Positions 24,320-30,709 of a stretch of 37,482 bases of DNA are shown here, piece after piece. The translations under genes were made by a program, and so were the position numbers. Where the stretch lies: the NCBI GenBank assembly GCA_023139205.1, contig JAGLOA010000008.1, forward strand, positions 1 to 37,482. Reading direction: 5' to 3'. The DNA is from Candidatus Pacearchaeota archaeon (lineage in GTDB: Archaea > Nanobdellota > Nanobdellia > Pacearchaeales > GW2011-AR1). How positions within the stretch are numbered: position 1 is the stretch's first letter; each line of letters opens with the position of its first letter. Under the pieces are notes generated by a model, which did no database searches, was not told the DNA's origin, and saw nothing but the letters and a program-made list of their open reading frames with translations.

Positions 24320-25001
24320 CTACACCAACTAAGAATAATAAAATTCCTGCAATTAAATGAAGAATTTTAATGTGTTTTTCTTTCCAACCTGAGACTTCTT
24401 CAACTTTTGCAAAACCATAATAAACAACCCCCACAATTATTAACATTGGCAAGACAAATAATAAATTATAATATAAAAGCCAGGGAAGTGCTCCAAAAAT
24501 TCCTAGTTCAGATAATAATCCTGAGGCAATTATGTAAGGTCCGATTGTGCATGGCAGTAAAAATAATGTTACTAAAAATCCAATTATAAATGCCCCTGCA
24601 GGCGAAGTTATTTTTTGAATTATTTTCTTGACTTTTGGTCTCATAAATATTGGCATTTCTGTTGCAACTCCTCCTTGTTTATACATGAAAAAATCTTTTA
24701 TGTTTAATGCCCCAATTATCATTGCGAAAATTGCCAAACCATTGTATATTAATCCTGAGTTTTCCCGCAATATTTCTGCGAAAGTTTTGAAGAATTGAAT
24801 AATCACTACACCATAAAATAAATACCCTATGTATATGGATGTAGTGAATGCAAGACCCCCTAAAAGAACCTTTCTTTTTTTGTCAGGGTTTTGAATTAAA
24901 ATTGTCATAAGAACCATTGTTAAAACTGCAATAGCACAAGGGTTCACAGAATCTGCCAAGGCAAGAGTTGTAATTCTCCAAAAATTTATTCCATCTAACA
25001 T
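24297..25001 (-). CDS. CcdA/DsbD-like thiol-disulphide transmembrane protein
   Basis: A 234-residue protein with about six membrane helices. The two hallmark Cys-Pro sites are present: DSVNPCAIAVL (NPC at 20-22) in helix 1 and LLPCTIGPY (PC at 150-151) in the second half, in the pseudo-symmetric order of the CcdA/DsbD-beta family. These proteins carry electrons from cytoplasmic thioredoxin across the membrane to extracytoplasmic thiol proteins. The gene directly upstream, 1 nt away, encodes a membrane-anchored CxxC protein that is its likely partner. Confidence 0.88.
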   Translation of the reverse strand: MLDGINFWRITTLALADSVNPCAIAVLTMVLMTILIQNPDKKRKVLLGGLAFTTSIYIGYLFYGVVIIQFFKTFAEILRENSGLIYNGLAIFAMIIGALNIKDFFMYKQGGVATEMPIFMRPKVKKIIQKITSPAGAFIIGFLVTLFLLPCTIGPYIIASGLLSELGIFGALPWLLYYNLLFVLPMLIIVGVVYYGFAKVEEVSGWKEKHIKILHLIAGILLFLVGVALLMGWL

Positions 25002-25002
25002 T

Positions 25003-25341
25003 TTAGCATCCAGTAAGTTCTTTTAATTTTTCAATTGATTGAACCCCAACATATTTTTCTCCTTTTATAATCCATGTAGGAGTATATTCAATTTCCAAAC
25101 ATTTTTCTCTTTCATTCCAACAATCAATTATAGTTAAATATTTAGAATTTTCTCCAAAAAGTTCTTCTTGTTTTTTACATGCACTGCATCCAAGTTGACC
25201 ATATAATTCTGAATTTTCTCCGATACATTTTACAATATTTTCTGGTGTTTCTGGATGTTTTTTACTTAAAATTAACATTGAAAGAATTATTACTGCTAAA
25301 ATAATTATAATTGTTATCCAAAAACTTTTTTTTATCTTCAT
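25003..25341 (-). CDS. Membrane-anchored thioredoxin/glutaredoxin-like protein
   Basis: A protein of 112 residues from the ATG at 25341. A signal-anchor helix at about residues 8-26 is followed by an extracytoplasmic thioredoxin-like domain. The redox motif GCSACKKQEELFG has Cys52 and Cys55, a C-terminal cis-Pro-like element reads YTPTWIIKG, and the end is ELTGC. It would exchange disulphides outside the membrane, reduced by the CcdA-like protein encoded 1 nt downstream. A TATA-like TTTAAAACT about 28 nt before the ATG suggests the pair can be transcribed separately from the flavodoxin cluster. Confidence 0.8.
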   Translation of the reverse strand: MKIKKSFWITIIIILAVIILSMLILSKKHPETPENIVKCIGENSELYGQLGCSACKKQEELFGENSKYLTIIDCWNEREKCLEIEYTPTWIIKGEKYVGVQSIEKLKELTGC

Positions 25342-25390
25342 AGTTGATAATATTAAATACAAGTTTTAAATGTTTTGATGTAATTTATTT

Positions 25391-25828
25391 TTATTTGATA
25401 TTTCTCTTCAAGGATTGAGCGAATTTTTCTGCATTTTTTAAATCTTTTTTATTTGGTCTTTCTTTATATGTTTTAAGAATGTGATGAAATCCCGGGCATT
25501 TAAATTTTCCAATATATTTTGCATTAATTCTTTTTTTCATGTAATTCAAACAATTATTCGCAGAAATCTTCCCAATTAAATAAGCACCATATGTGCAAAA
25601 AAGAGCATAAGATTTTTTTATTCTTTTCTCTTTTAAAAATTTCTTGATTTTTTTGCTTGGCATTGCTGCATGAACTGGTGTGCCTAAAACAATTAAATCA
25701 TATTTTTCAATTTTATATTTCTTAATATTGTTTATGTGACTTAATTCACATCCTAATGTTTTGGCAATTACTTTTGCAATGTTTTTAGTATTCTCTGTAT
25801 AACTGTCATAAATCACTATTGATTTCAT
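25391..25828 (-). CDS. Flavodoxin-family protein
   Basis: A 145-residue flavodoxin-like protein. The FMN phosphate loop is seen as YDSYTENTKNIAKVIA at about 7-22, the second loop as LGTPVHAAMPSKKIKKF, and the third as TYGAYLIG. It is a short-chain one-electron carrier or NAD(P)H:quinone-type flavoprotein. It overlaps the end of the MinD-ferredoxin gene by 23 nt, which implies coupled translation and points to a shared redox pathway. Confidence 0.87.
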   Translation of the reverse strand: MKSIVIYDSYTENTKNIAKVIAKTLGCELSHINNIKKYKIEKYDLIVLGTPVHAAMPSKKIKKFLKEKRIKKSYALFCTYGAYLIGKISANNCLNYMKKRINAKYIGKFKCPGFHHILKTYKERPNKKDLKNAEKFAQSLKRNIK

Positions 25829-26687
25829 TTTTTATTTTTTTAATTATCTCTTCAAATATTTTTTTATATTTTGGATTTATCTTAACAACTGGCTTCATTT
25901 TTATTGTTGAATTTACAAAATCTTTTTTATAAGGAATCTTTCCGATTATTGGAATTTTATTTTTCTTGGCAAATGATTCTATTTTTGAATAAAAGTTTTC
26001 TGCTAAATCAAATTTATTTATTACAATCCCACTTTTAATTTTAAAATGATCTGCTAAATATAAAACTCTTTTTAAATCATGTAATGCCGACGGAGTTGGT
26101 TCTGTTACAGCTACTATATAATCTGTCCCAACTAAAGATGCAATAACCGGGCACCCAATTCCTGCAGAGGAATCTATTATCATTATTTCTGATTTTAATT
26201 TTTTATTAATTTTTTCAGAGTTTTTCCTGACTTCAGATACAACTTCTCCAGAAGCTAATTCTCCTAATTTAAGTTCCCCGATAATTAAATTTACATTGTA
26301 ATTTTTTCCTGTATAAACTGTTCCTATTTGTTTTTTAGTTTCAGAAATTGCATTATTAGGGCAGGCAACAATACACGCCTTGCAACCTATACACACTTCT
26401 TTTACAAAAGCAGGAAATTTATCTTTTACAAAAACAACAGCATTTTGCTTGCAAACAGAAGCACATTTACCGCATTTTATACATTTGCTGAAATCCCATT
26501 TTGGAATTGGCTGATAAACATTGCAATATTTTTTTCTTTTTACAGAAAGTAAAAGATGGTCATTAGGACATTCCACATCAGCATCGACTAACATTGTTTT
26601 ATTAGTTTTGGCGAATTCCACTGCTAAAGAAGTTGCCACTGTAGATTTTCCAGTTCCTCCTTTACCTCCTGTCACGGCTATTTTCAT
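25806..26687 (-). CDS. MinD-superfamily ATPase with inserted 2x[4Fe-4S] ferredoxin domain
   Basis: A 293-residue protein. The deviant Walker A GGKGGTGKST (8-17) and ADVECPN identify the MinD/NBP35/Mrp-type ATPases. Two ferredoxin clusters are inserted after strand 2: C69-xx-C72-xx-C75-xxx-C79 and C99-xx-C102-xx-C105-xxx-C109. The ATPase core resumes with IIDSSAGIGCPV and VTEPTPSALHDL. Proteins of this layout occur in anaerobes beside NifX-like, DUF5320 and DUF134 genes, as here, and are thought to serve Fe-S or metal-cofactor handling; the precise role is not established. It overlaps both neighbours. Confidence 0.92.
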   Translation of the reverse strand: MKIAVTGGKGGTGKSTVATSLAVEFAKTNKTMLVDADVECPNDHLLLSVKRKKYCNVYQPIPKWDFSKCIKCGKCASVCKQNAVVFVKDKFPAFVKEVCIGCKACIVACPNNAISETKKQIGTVYTGKNYNVNLIIGELKLGELASGEVVSEVRKNSEKINKKLKSEIMIIDSSAGIGCPVIASLVGTDYIVAVTEPTPSALHDLKRVLYLADHFKIKSGIVINKFDLAENFYSKIESFAKKNKIPIIGKIPYKKDFVNSTIKMKPVVKINPKYKKIFEEIIKKIKNEINSDL

Positions 26688-27364
26688 TTTTGTAATAATG
26701 ATGCAATGTAAGTTCTAATTAATCCCTTTCTTTCTACATGTCCTGATTTCTCATGAATAATTTTACAATCAATTAATTTAAAATTAGAAAATACTTTATC
26801 TGATTTGATTTCATTAATGCTATAATAATGCCTAATTTGTTTTGCTCCTTTACTTGTATATGTATAGGTATTTTTATCGTTTTTAACAGGGTAATCAGGA
26901 CGTCTTTTTCTATCTTTTTCTAAGTCACTGATATCTGTAACTACAACAATCGCATATCCTTTTGGTTTAAGCACCCTATACATCTCCTTAATTGCTGATT
27001 TCCTAAATTCTTTTTTACCTAGATGGAATATACGCCAAGCCATTGCAATATCAAAAGAATTATTTTTAAAGGGCAATTTTGTCATATCTGATTGTTTAGT
27101 ATCAACTTTTAGAGTCGGTTTAATTTCTTTTAATTTAGACTTTAATTTTGTAATAGCTTTTGGTGAATTATCGATTGCAGTAATTTCAAAATTTTTTGAT
27201 GCAAGATATAAAGTATTTCTTCCAGTACCACACCCAATATCAACAATAGTTTTAACCTTTTTTTCTAACTTTTTTATTTTTTTAATATATGAAATTAAGA
27301 TTGGATGTACTTTGCTTCCTATATCGTAGGTTGATGTGTTATAAGGAGTTTTTATAATTGACAT
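26684..27364 (-). CDS. Class I SAM-dependent methyltransferase
   Basis: A 226-residue protein with the Rossmann SAM-binding motif I IVDIGCGTGRNT at about 40-51, acidic motif II ITAIDNS, motif III-like QSDMTKLPFKNNSFDIAMAWRIFHL and post-motif MYRVLKPKGYAIVVV. This is the UbiE/Methyltransf_11 pattern for small-molecule or thioether/metal substrates. Its stop overlaps the start of the MinD-ferredoxin gene by 4 nt, so it belongs to the redox/metal operon. A methyl acceptor such as a quinone, arsenite or another metalloid is possible, but no arsenite-binding Cys set is seen. Confidence 0.85.
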   Translation of the reverse strand: MSIIKTPYNTSTYDIGSKVHPILISYIKKIKKLEKKVKTIVDIGCGTGRNTLYLASKNFEITAIDNSPKAITKLKSKLKEIKPTLKVDTKQSDMTKLPFKNNSFDIAMAWRIFHLGKKEFRKSAIKEMYRVLKPKGYAIVVVTDISDLEKDRKRRPDYPVKNDKNTYTYTSKGAKQIRHYYSINEIKSDKVFSNFKLIDCKIIHEKSGHVERKGLIRTYIASLLQK

Positions 27365-27375
27365 GTTTTTTCTAT

Positions 27376-27747
27376 TTATTTTAAACCACTATGTTGCGGA
27401 CCATTAGAATCTGTTAATTCTTCTAATTTTCCGTCTATAAGATTTTGAACAGCATCTTTTATTTTGCCTTGTCCTTGGTAAATCTTAATTCCAAATTGAT
27501 TAAATACTGAAAAAGCTCTTGGACCTAAATTTGTAGTAATAATTGCATCAACTTTTTGGTTTGCGACAATTTCTCCTGCAGTAATTCCAGCTCCGCCCAT
27601 TTGTGCTTTTGCTGTGTTTTCAACTGCTTTAAAATTTTTTATTTCTTTATTTTCAATTTCTACAATTAAGAAATAATCGCATCTTCCAAATTTTGCATCT
27701 ATTTCACTTTCCAAGTCTTTTCCTGTTGAACTTATTGCTATTTTCAT
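27376..27747 (-). CDS. NifX/NifB-like dinitrogenase iron-molybdenum cofactor domain protein
   Basis: A 123-residue protein of the NifX/NafY/VnfX fold: MKIAISSTGKDLESEIDAKFGRCDYFLIVE, then the conserved GGAGI and KVDAIITTNLGPRAFSVF. In nitrogen fixers the family carries iron-molybdenum cofactor precursors. No nitrogenase genes are visible here, and stand-alone members in anaerobes lie beside MinD-ferredoxin ATPases as in this operon, perhaps carrying another Fe-S or metal cofactor. A strong GGAGGT ribosome-binding sequence lies 7 nt before the ATG. Confidence 0.9.
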   Translation of the reverse strand: MKIAISSTGKDLESEIDAKFGRCDYFLIVEIENKEIKNFKAVENTAKAQMGGAGITAGEIVANQKVDAIITTNLGPRAFSVFNQFGIKIYQGQGKIKDAVQNLIDGKLEELTDSNGPQHSGLK

Positions 27748-27771
27748 TTTTTTACCTCCTGTTTTATTTAA

Positions 27772-28062
27772 TTATTTTCTTCCTTGACCTTTACCACTAC
27801 CTCTTCCTTGACCATAGCCTAAACCTTTATCATTTTTACAAGGGTCTTTGTTTACATTACGTCTTCCACCATCTTTCTGTCCTTTTCCTTTACCACTTCC
27901 ATCTTTTTGTCCATAAGTCTTTGCAATATTATAAATTCCTTCAAATCCATTGACAAGACCTTGGTATAATCCAGTTATTCCTTTGTAAAAGCTGTTTCCA
28001 ATTTCTTCAATTTTGCTTTGGCTTATATAATAATTTTCTCCAATTAGTTCTAAATTTTTCAT
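27772..28062 (-). CDS. Hypothetical protein with Gly/Lys-rich repeat tail
   Basis: A 96-residue protein. Residues 1-50 are an ordinary helical region (IGNSFYKGITGLYQGLVNGF); residues 51-96 are low-complexity Gly, Lys, Gln and Asp with repeats such as GKGKGQKDG and GRGSGKGQGRK and one Cys. It shares composition with the DUF5320-type protein at the head of the operon. The ribosome binding sequence AGGAGGT, 7 nt before the ATG, matches that of the NifX-like gene. Its role is unknown; the tail might bind nucleic acid or metal. Confidence 0.6.
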   Translation of the reverse strand: MKNLELIGENYYISQSKIEEIGNSFYKGITGLYQGLVNGFEGIYNIAKTYGQKDGSGKGKGQKDGGRRNVNKDPCKNDKGLGYGQGRGSGKGQGRK

Positions 28063-28089
28063 TTTTTTACCTCCTATGATTTAATTATT

Positions 28090-28362
28090 CTATTTGATTT
28101 TAATTGCTTTTCCATTTATAATTGAATCTGATATTTTTTTTCTTGCTGATTTTAATATCCTTGATAATGTTGGTTGAGATATTTCCATTTTTTTTGCTGC
28201 TTTTTCCTGAGGAGTTTCTTTAAAATCAATTAATCTTATTGCTTCAAATTCCGGGAGAGTTAAAATAGTTTCCTCTAGTTCAATCATTCTTATTCCTGCT
28301 GGTTTAAAGTAAGAAGAATTTGGTCGACCTCTCACCCTTCTTCTCATAAATGGTCTTGGCAT
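28090..28362 (-). CDS. DUF134/UPF0251 helix-turn-helix DNA-binding protein
   Basis: A 90-residue predicted regulator. The N terminus MPRPFMRRRVRGRPNSSYFK then PAGIRM is the DUF134 signature, followed by EFEAIRLIDFKETPQEKAAK and the recognition helix region MEISQPTLSRILKSARKKI of a sigma-70 region 4/LuxR-like HTH. DUF134 proteins sit beside NifX-like and DUF5320 genes in many anaerobes and are presumed transcription factors. It is the most obvious candidate to bind the paired palindromes upstream of the operon, which is an inference. It starts 1 nt after the CDF transporter stop. Confidence 0.87.
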   Translation of the reverse strand: MPRPFMRRRVRGRPNSSYFKPAGIRMIELEETILTLPEFEAIRLIDFKETPQEKAAKKMEISQPTLSRILKSARKKISDSIINGKAIKIK

Positions 28363-28363
28363 T

Positions 28364-29410
28364 TTATTTTCTTGTTAAATCTATTTTACATTTAGGACAT
28401 TTAATTGTTGAGCATGGAATTCCTCTTTCATGTTTTTGTTTATATCCACATCCTGGACATATACAATCTCCTTCTGGTCCTTTTCCCAGAGCTTCTTTAA
28501 TTGTATCTCTGAATTTAGCTTTTCTCTGCCATCCAAATCCTTTTCCTAATGAAGGTTTAAAATATCCTTTTTGTATATCATGGGATTTAATTTGTATTGA
28601 TATGTAATCAAGTTCCTGTATTTGTGAAGTTAATCTTTCTCTTAATTTGTTAGAGATTTTGTCTGCTTCATCTACTTTTAATTTTGAAGGAAGTTTGATA
28701 GTTATTTCTGCAAAAACTTTTTCTCCTAGTTTTTGTGTTTTTAAATTTGTTAATTCTATTTTTTCTTTTTTTATTATATCTTTTATTTTTTCTTCGGTTT
28801 GTGGAGAAGAAGCTCCTAATAAAGTATCTGTACTTTCTTTTCCTAATTTAAATGCTTCTTTTGTTATATATAATCCAATTAATAATGCAATTATTGAATC
28901 AAAGTGAACCCAGTATTTTGTTAAAAATAATCCAATAAAAACACCTAATGAAACTAAGACATCAATTCTTGAATGGATACCGTCTGATAACAGGCTTACA
29001 GAATTTTCTTTTTTACCATAATGAATTTTTAGTTTTGACATTATAAAATTAATCAAAGCAGAAGAAGCCATTATTATAAATGCAATATATGATATTGTTA
29101 CAACTGGTTTTCCTAAAAATCCTGCTATTGCATCATAAATAATAAATATTCCTGAACCTAAAATTATCAGGGTTATTATGAATCCTGAGATTACTTCTGC
29201 TTTTTCATGTCCATAGGGATGTTCTTTATCTGCAGGTTTTTTAGCTGCTCTAATTCCAATTAAACTTATTGCTGAGCTAAAAACATCTGTCCCGGAGTTT
29301 ACTCCATCTGCTAAAATTGATGCTGATTTTGTAAAGATTCCTGCAGTTATTTTACTTACTGCTAAGAAAACATTTGCAATTATTCCTAAAATTGAGATTT
29401 GTTCTTTCAT
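28364..29410 (-). CDS. CDF-family metal transporter with C-terminal zinc-ribbon tail
   Basis: A 348-residue cation diffusion facilitator. Six helices make the membrane domain, with metal site residues N38-xxx-D42 in helix 2 (ADGVNSGTD) and H146-xxx-D150 in helix 5 (SDGIHSRID), and the loop HPYGHEKAE. The usual cytoplasmic ferredoxin-like domain follows. An extra tail at about 308-348 holds C-x-CPGC and PCSTIKCPKC, a small zinc ribbon also found on other proteins of DUF134/NifX neighbourhoods. It exports a divalent metal by proton exchange; Asn at site A makes the metal (Zn, Mn, Fe) uncertain. It lies 5 nt after the DUF5320-type gene. Confidence 0.92.
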   Translation of the reverse strand: MKEQISILGIIANVFLAVSKITAGIFTKSASILADGVNSGTDVFSSAISLIGIRAAKKPADKEHPYGHEKAEVISGFIITLIILGSGIFIIYDAIAGFLGKPVVTISYIAFIIMASSALINFIMSKLKIHYGKKENSVSLLSDGIHSRIDVLVSLGVFIGLFLTKYWVHFDSIIALLIGLYITKEAFKLGKESTDTLLGASSPQTEEKIKDIIKKEKIELTNLKTQKLGEKVFAEITIKLPSKLKVDEADKISNKLRERLTSQIQELDYISIQIKSHDIQKGYFKPSLGKGFGWQRKAKFRDTIKEALGKGPEGDCICPGCGYKQKHERGIPCSTIKCPKCKIDLTRK

Positions 29411-29415
29411 TCTTT

Positions 29416-29631
29416 TTATTTTAATTCTTCTAATCTTTTTTCAATTGCAGCTTTTTCAGATTCAAGGTCTTTTATTTCTTCTTCAGAAGAAGGATTGTAT
29501 CTTCTGTTTCTGAAACCCCTACCTAATCCTCTGCCTCTTCCAGCAATTGGTTTTGCACCTTCGCAGTTTCCCATTTGTCTTCCTGTTTTAGGTCCTTTTC
29601 CTTCAGGTCCTGTTTTATCTCCTCGTGGCAT
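29416..29631 (-). CDS. DUF5320-type small Gly-rich protein
   Basis: A 71-residue protein that leads the redox/metal operon. The N-terminal MPRGDKTGPEGKGPKTGRQM then GNCEGA and GRGRGLGRGF pattern is the DUF5320 signature; the C-terminal 25 residues form a charged coiled-coil-like helix (EEEIKDLESEKAAIEKRLEEL). The family is linked to NifX-like proteins and MinD-ferredoxin ATPases, but its biochemical role is unknown. An AGGAGA ribosome-binding sequence precedes the ATG. Two copies of a palindrome lie 36-90 nt upstream. Confidence 0.87.
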   Translation of the reverse strand: MPRGDKTGPEGKGPKTGRQMGNCEGAKPIAGRGRGLGRGFRNRRYNPSSEEEIKDLESEKAAIEKRLEELK

Positions 29632-29666
29632 TTTGATTTCTCCTACCTATTAAGGTTTATTTAGTT

Positions 29667-29682
29667 ATGAATATATATTCAT
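29667..29682. promoter_or_regulatory. Palindromic operator, copy 1
   Basis: The perfect 16-bp palindrome ATGAATATATATTCAT lies 36 nt before the first gene of the redox/metal operon. Its half-sites TGAATA and TATTCA with a 2-bp spacer recur in copy 2, 38 bp away centre to centre. It overlaps the A/T-rich region expected to hold the TATA box or transcription start, so bound protein would block initiation. Confidence 0.65.
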
Positions 29683-29704
29683 TATACTATTTAAATGTTT
29701 TGTT

Positions 29705-29720
29705 TTGAATAAGTATTCAA
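29705..29720. promoter_or_regulatory. Palindromic operator, copy 2
   Basis: TTGAATAAGTATTCAA has the same half-sites as copy 1 (TGAATA, 2 bp, TATTCA). It sits 6 nt after the PC4-like gene stop and upstream of the operon promoter region. Two matching sites in a row argue for a regulator that binds cooperatively. Confidence 0.65.
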
Positions 29721-29726
29721 ATAGAA

Positions 29727-30029
29727 TTAGTAATCAGGTAATTGCTCTTTAGAAGATTCTTCTTTGTCTGTTAAAGTTTCCTGTTCAGGTGGAGTTTGTT
29801 CTTCAGGTTCTTCTTGTCTCATGTCTTCATCTGAAATTGAGTTTAACATTTCTTTGAATTTTTGAAAGTCTGTTGAAAGAATTCTTACCCCAGATTTTGT
29901 AAAACCAGTATATCTATCAGAAGTCACAAATTCTCTTATTGTTAGTCCTTTTCTTCCACCAAAATCATCAACTCTTATGAGAATGTCAGTTGTATCATTT
30001 TTATTTATTTTTCCGATTTCTTTTTCCAT
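29727..30029 (-). CDS. PC4-like transcriptional coactivator/ssDNA-binding protein
   Basis: A 100-residue protein. Residues 1-65 match the PC4 (SUB1) fold that binds single-stranded DNA and stimulates transcription: IGKINKNDTTDILIRVDDF, KGLTIREFV, TGFTKSGVRILSTDFQKFKE. A Glu/Pro-rich acidic tail of about 35 residues follows. It is found in many archaeal and bacterial genomes as a nucleoid or transcription protein. It is on the same strand as tmk, with a 61-nt gap, and directly upstream of the metal operon operators. Confidence 0.85.
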   Translation of the reverse strand: MEKEIGKINKNDTTDILIRVDDFGGRKGLTIREFVTSDRYTGFTKSGVRILSTDFQKFKEMLNSISDEDMRQEEPEEQTPPEQETLTDKEESSKEQLPDY

Positions 30030-30090
30030 TTTATTAATTATTGATTGTTGTTTTTAAATGTTGTGTGTTAATAAAGAGTATAATTGTTTT

Positions 30091-30708
30091 TTATATTTTT
30101 AGTCTTGTTTTTATGTGTTGCCTAATTTCCTTTTGCATTTTATCTGGATTTCCTTCCTGATATTGAATAATAACGCATCTTTTAGAATTAGGTTTTGCTA
30201 TATCTAAAAATCCTTGTCTAACTCTTTTATGATATTCTAATCCCTTCTCTGAAAATCTATCTTTAACAACTTCTTTTTCTAAACCTAGTCCTGGGTCTAT
30301 GTCAATTATGAATGTAATATCTGGCTTTATCCCTTTCATAGAAATGTTGTTCATAAGTTTAATACAATCCAAATCAATCCCCCCTCCATAGCCTTGATAG
30401 GCGATTGTTGAATATCCTGACCTGTCTGAAATTACATTTATTCCTGTGTCTAATTTTGGAATTATGATTTTGTCAAAGAATTCTGTCCTTGCAAATTCAA
30501 AACCAAAAAGTTCTCCTATTGGAGAAATGTCCTCTTTGTTATGTTTTAGAATTTTTCTCATTTCTTCTGCCGCCTTAATTCCTCCTGGTTCTCTTCCAAG
30601 ATAACAGGCAATATTTTTTTCTTTTAGATAATTGTGTAATAATTCTGCCTGTGTTGTTTTTCCACATCCTTCACCGCCTTCAATAACAATATATGATCCT
30701 CTTGACAT
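30091..30708 (-). CDS. tmk: Thymidylate kinase
   Basis: A 205-residue dTMP kinase, making dTDP from dTMP with ATP. Walker A is EGGEGCGKTTQ at about 10-20, the dTMP-binding REPGG is present, the DR motif is SDRSGYSTIAYQG, and a lid-like region follows FIIDIDPGLGLE. The length is typical. It starts 1 nt after the stop of thyX, so synthesis and phosphorylation of dTMP are encoded together. Gly-Glu-Gly-Cys in the P-loop in place of the usual Asp-Gly-Ser is a mild variation. Confidence 0.93.
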   Translation of the reverse strand: MSRGSYIVIEGGEGCGKTTQAELLHNYLKEKNIACYLGREPGGIKAAEEMRKILKHNKEDISPIGELFGFEFARTEFFDKIIIPKLDTGINVISDRSGYSTIAYQGYGGGIDLDCIKLMNNISMKGIKPDITFIIDIDPGLGLEKEVVKDRFSEKGLEYHKRVRQGFLDIAKPNSKRCVIIQYQEGNPDKMQKEIRQHIKTRLKI

Positions 30709-30709
30709 T

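Noticed and set aside
27376-27747. Evidence for nitrogen fixation
   Set aside because: NifX-fold proteins are common in non-fixing anaerobes and no nifHDKENB gene is present here.
27693-27953. Plus-strand open frame rich in Phe, Leu, His and Tyr
   Set aside because: It is the complement of the Gly/Lys-rich protein and the start of the NifX-like gene; the composition reflects antisense reading, not a membrane protein.
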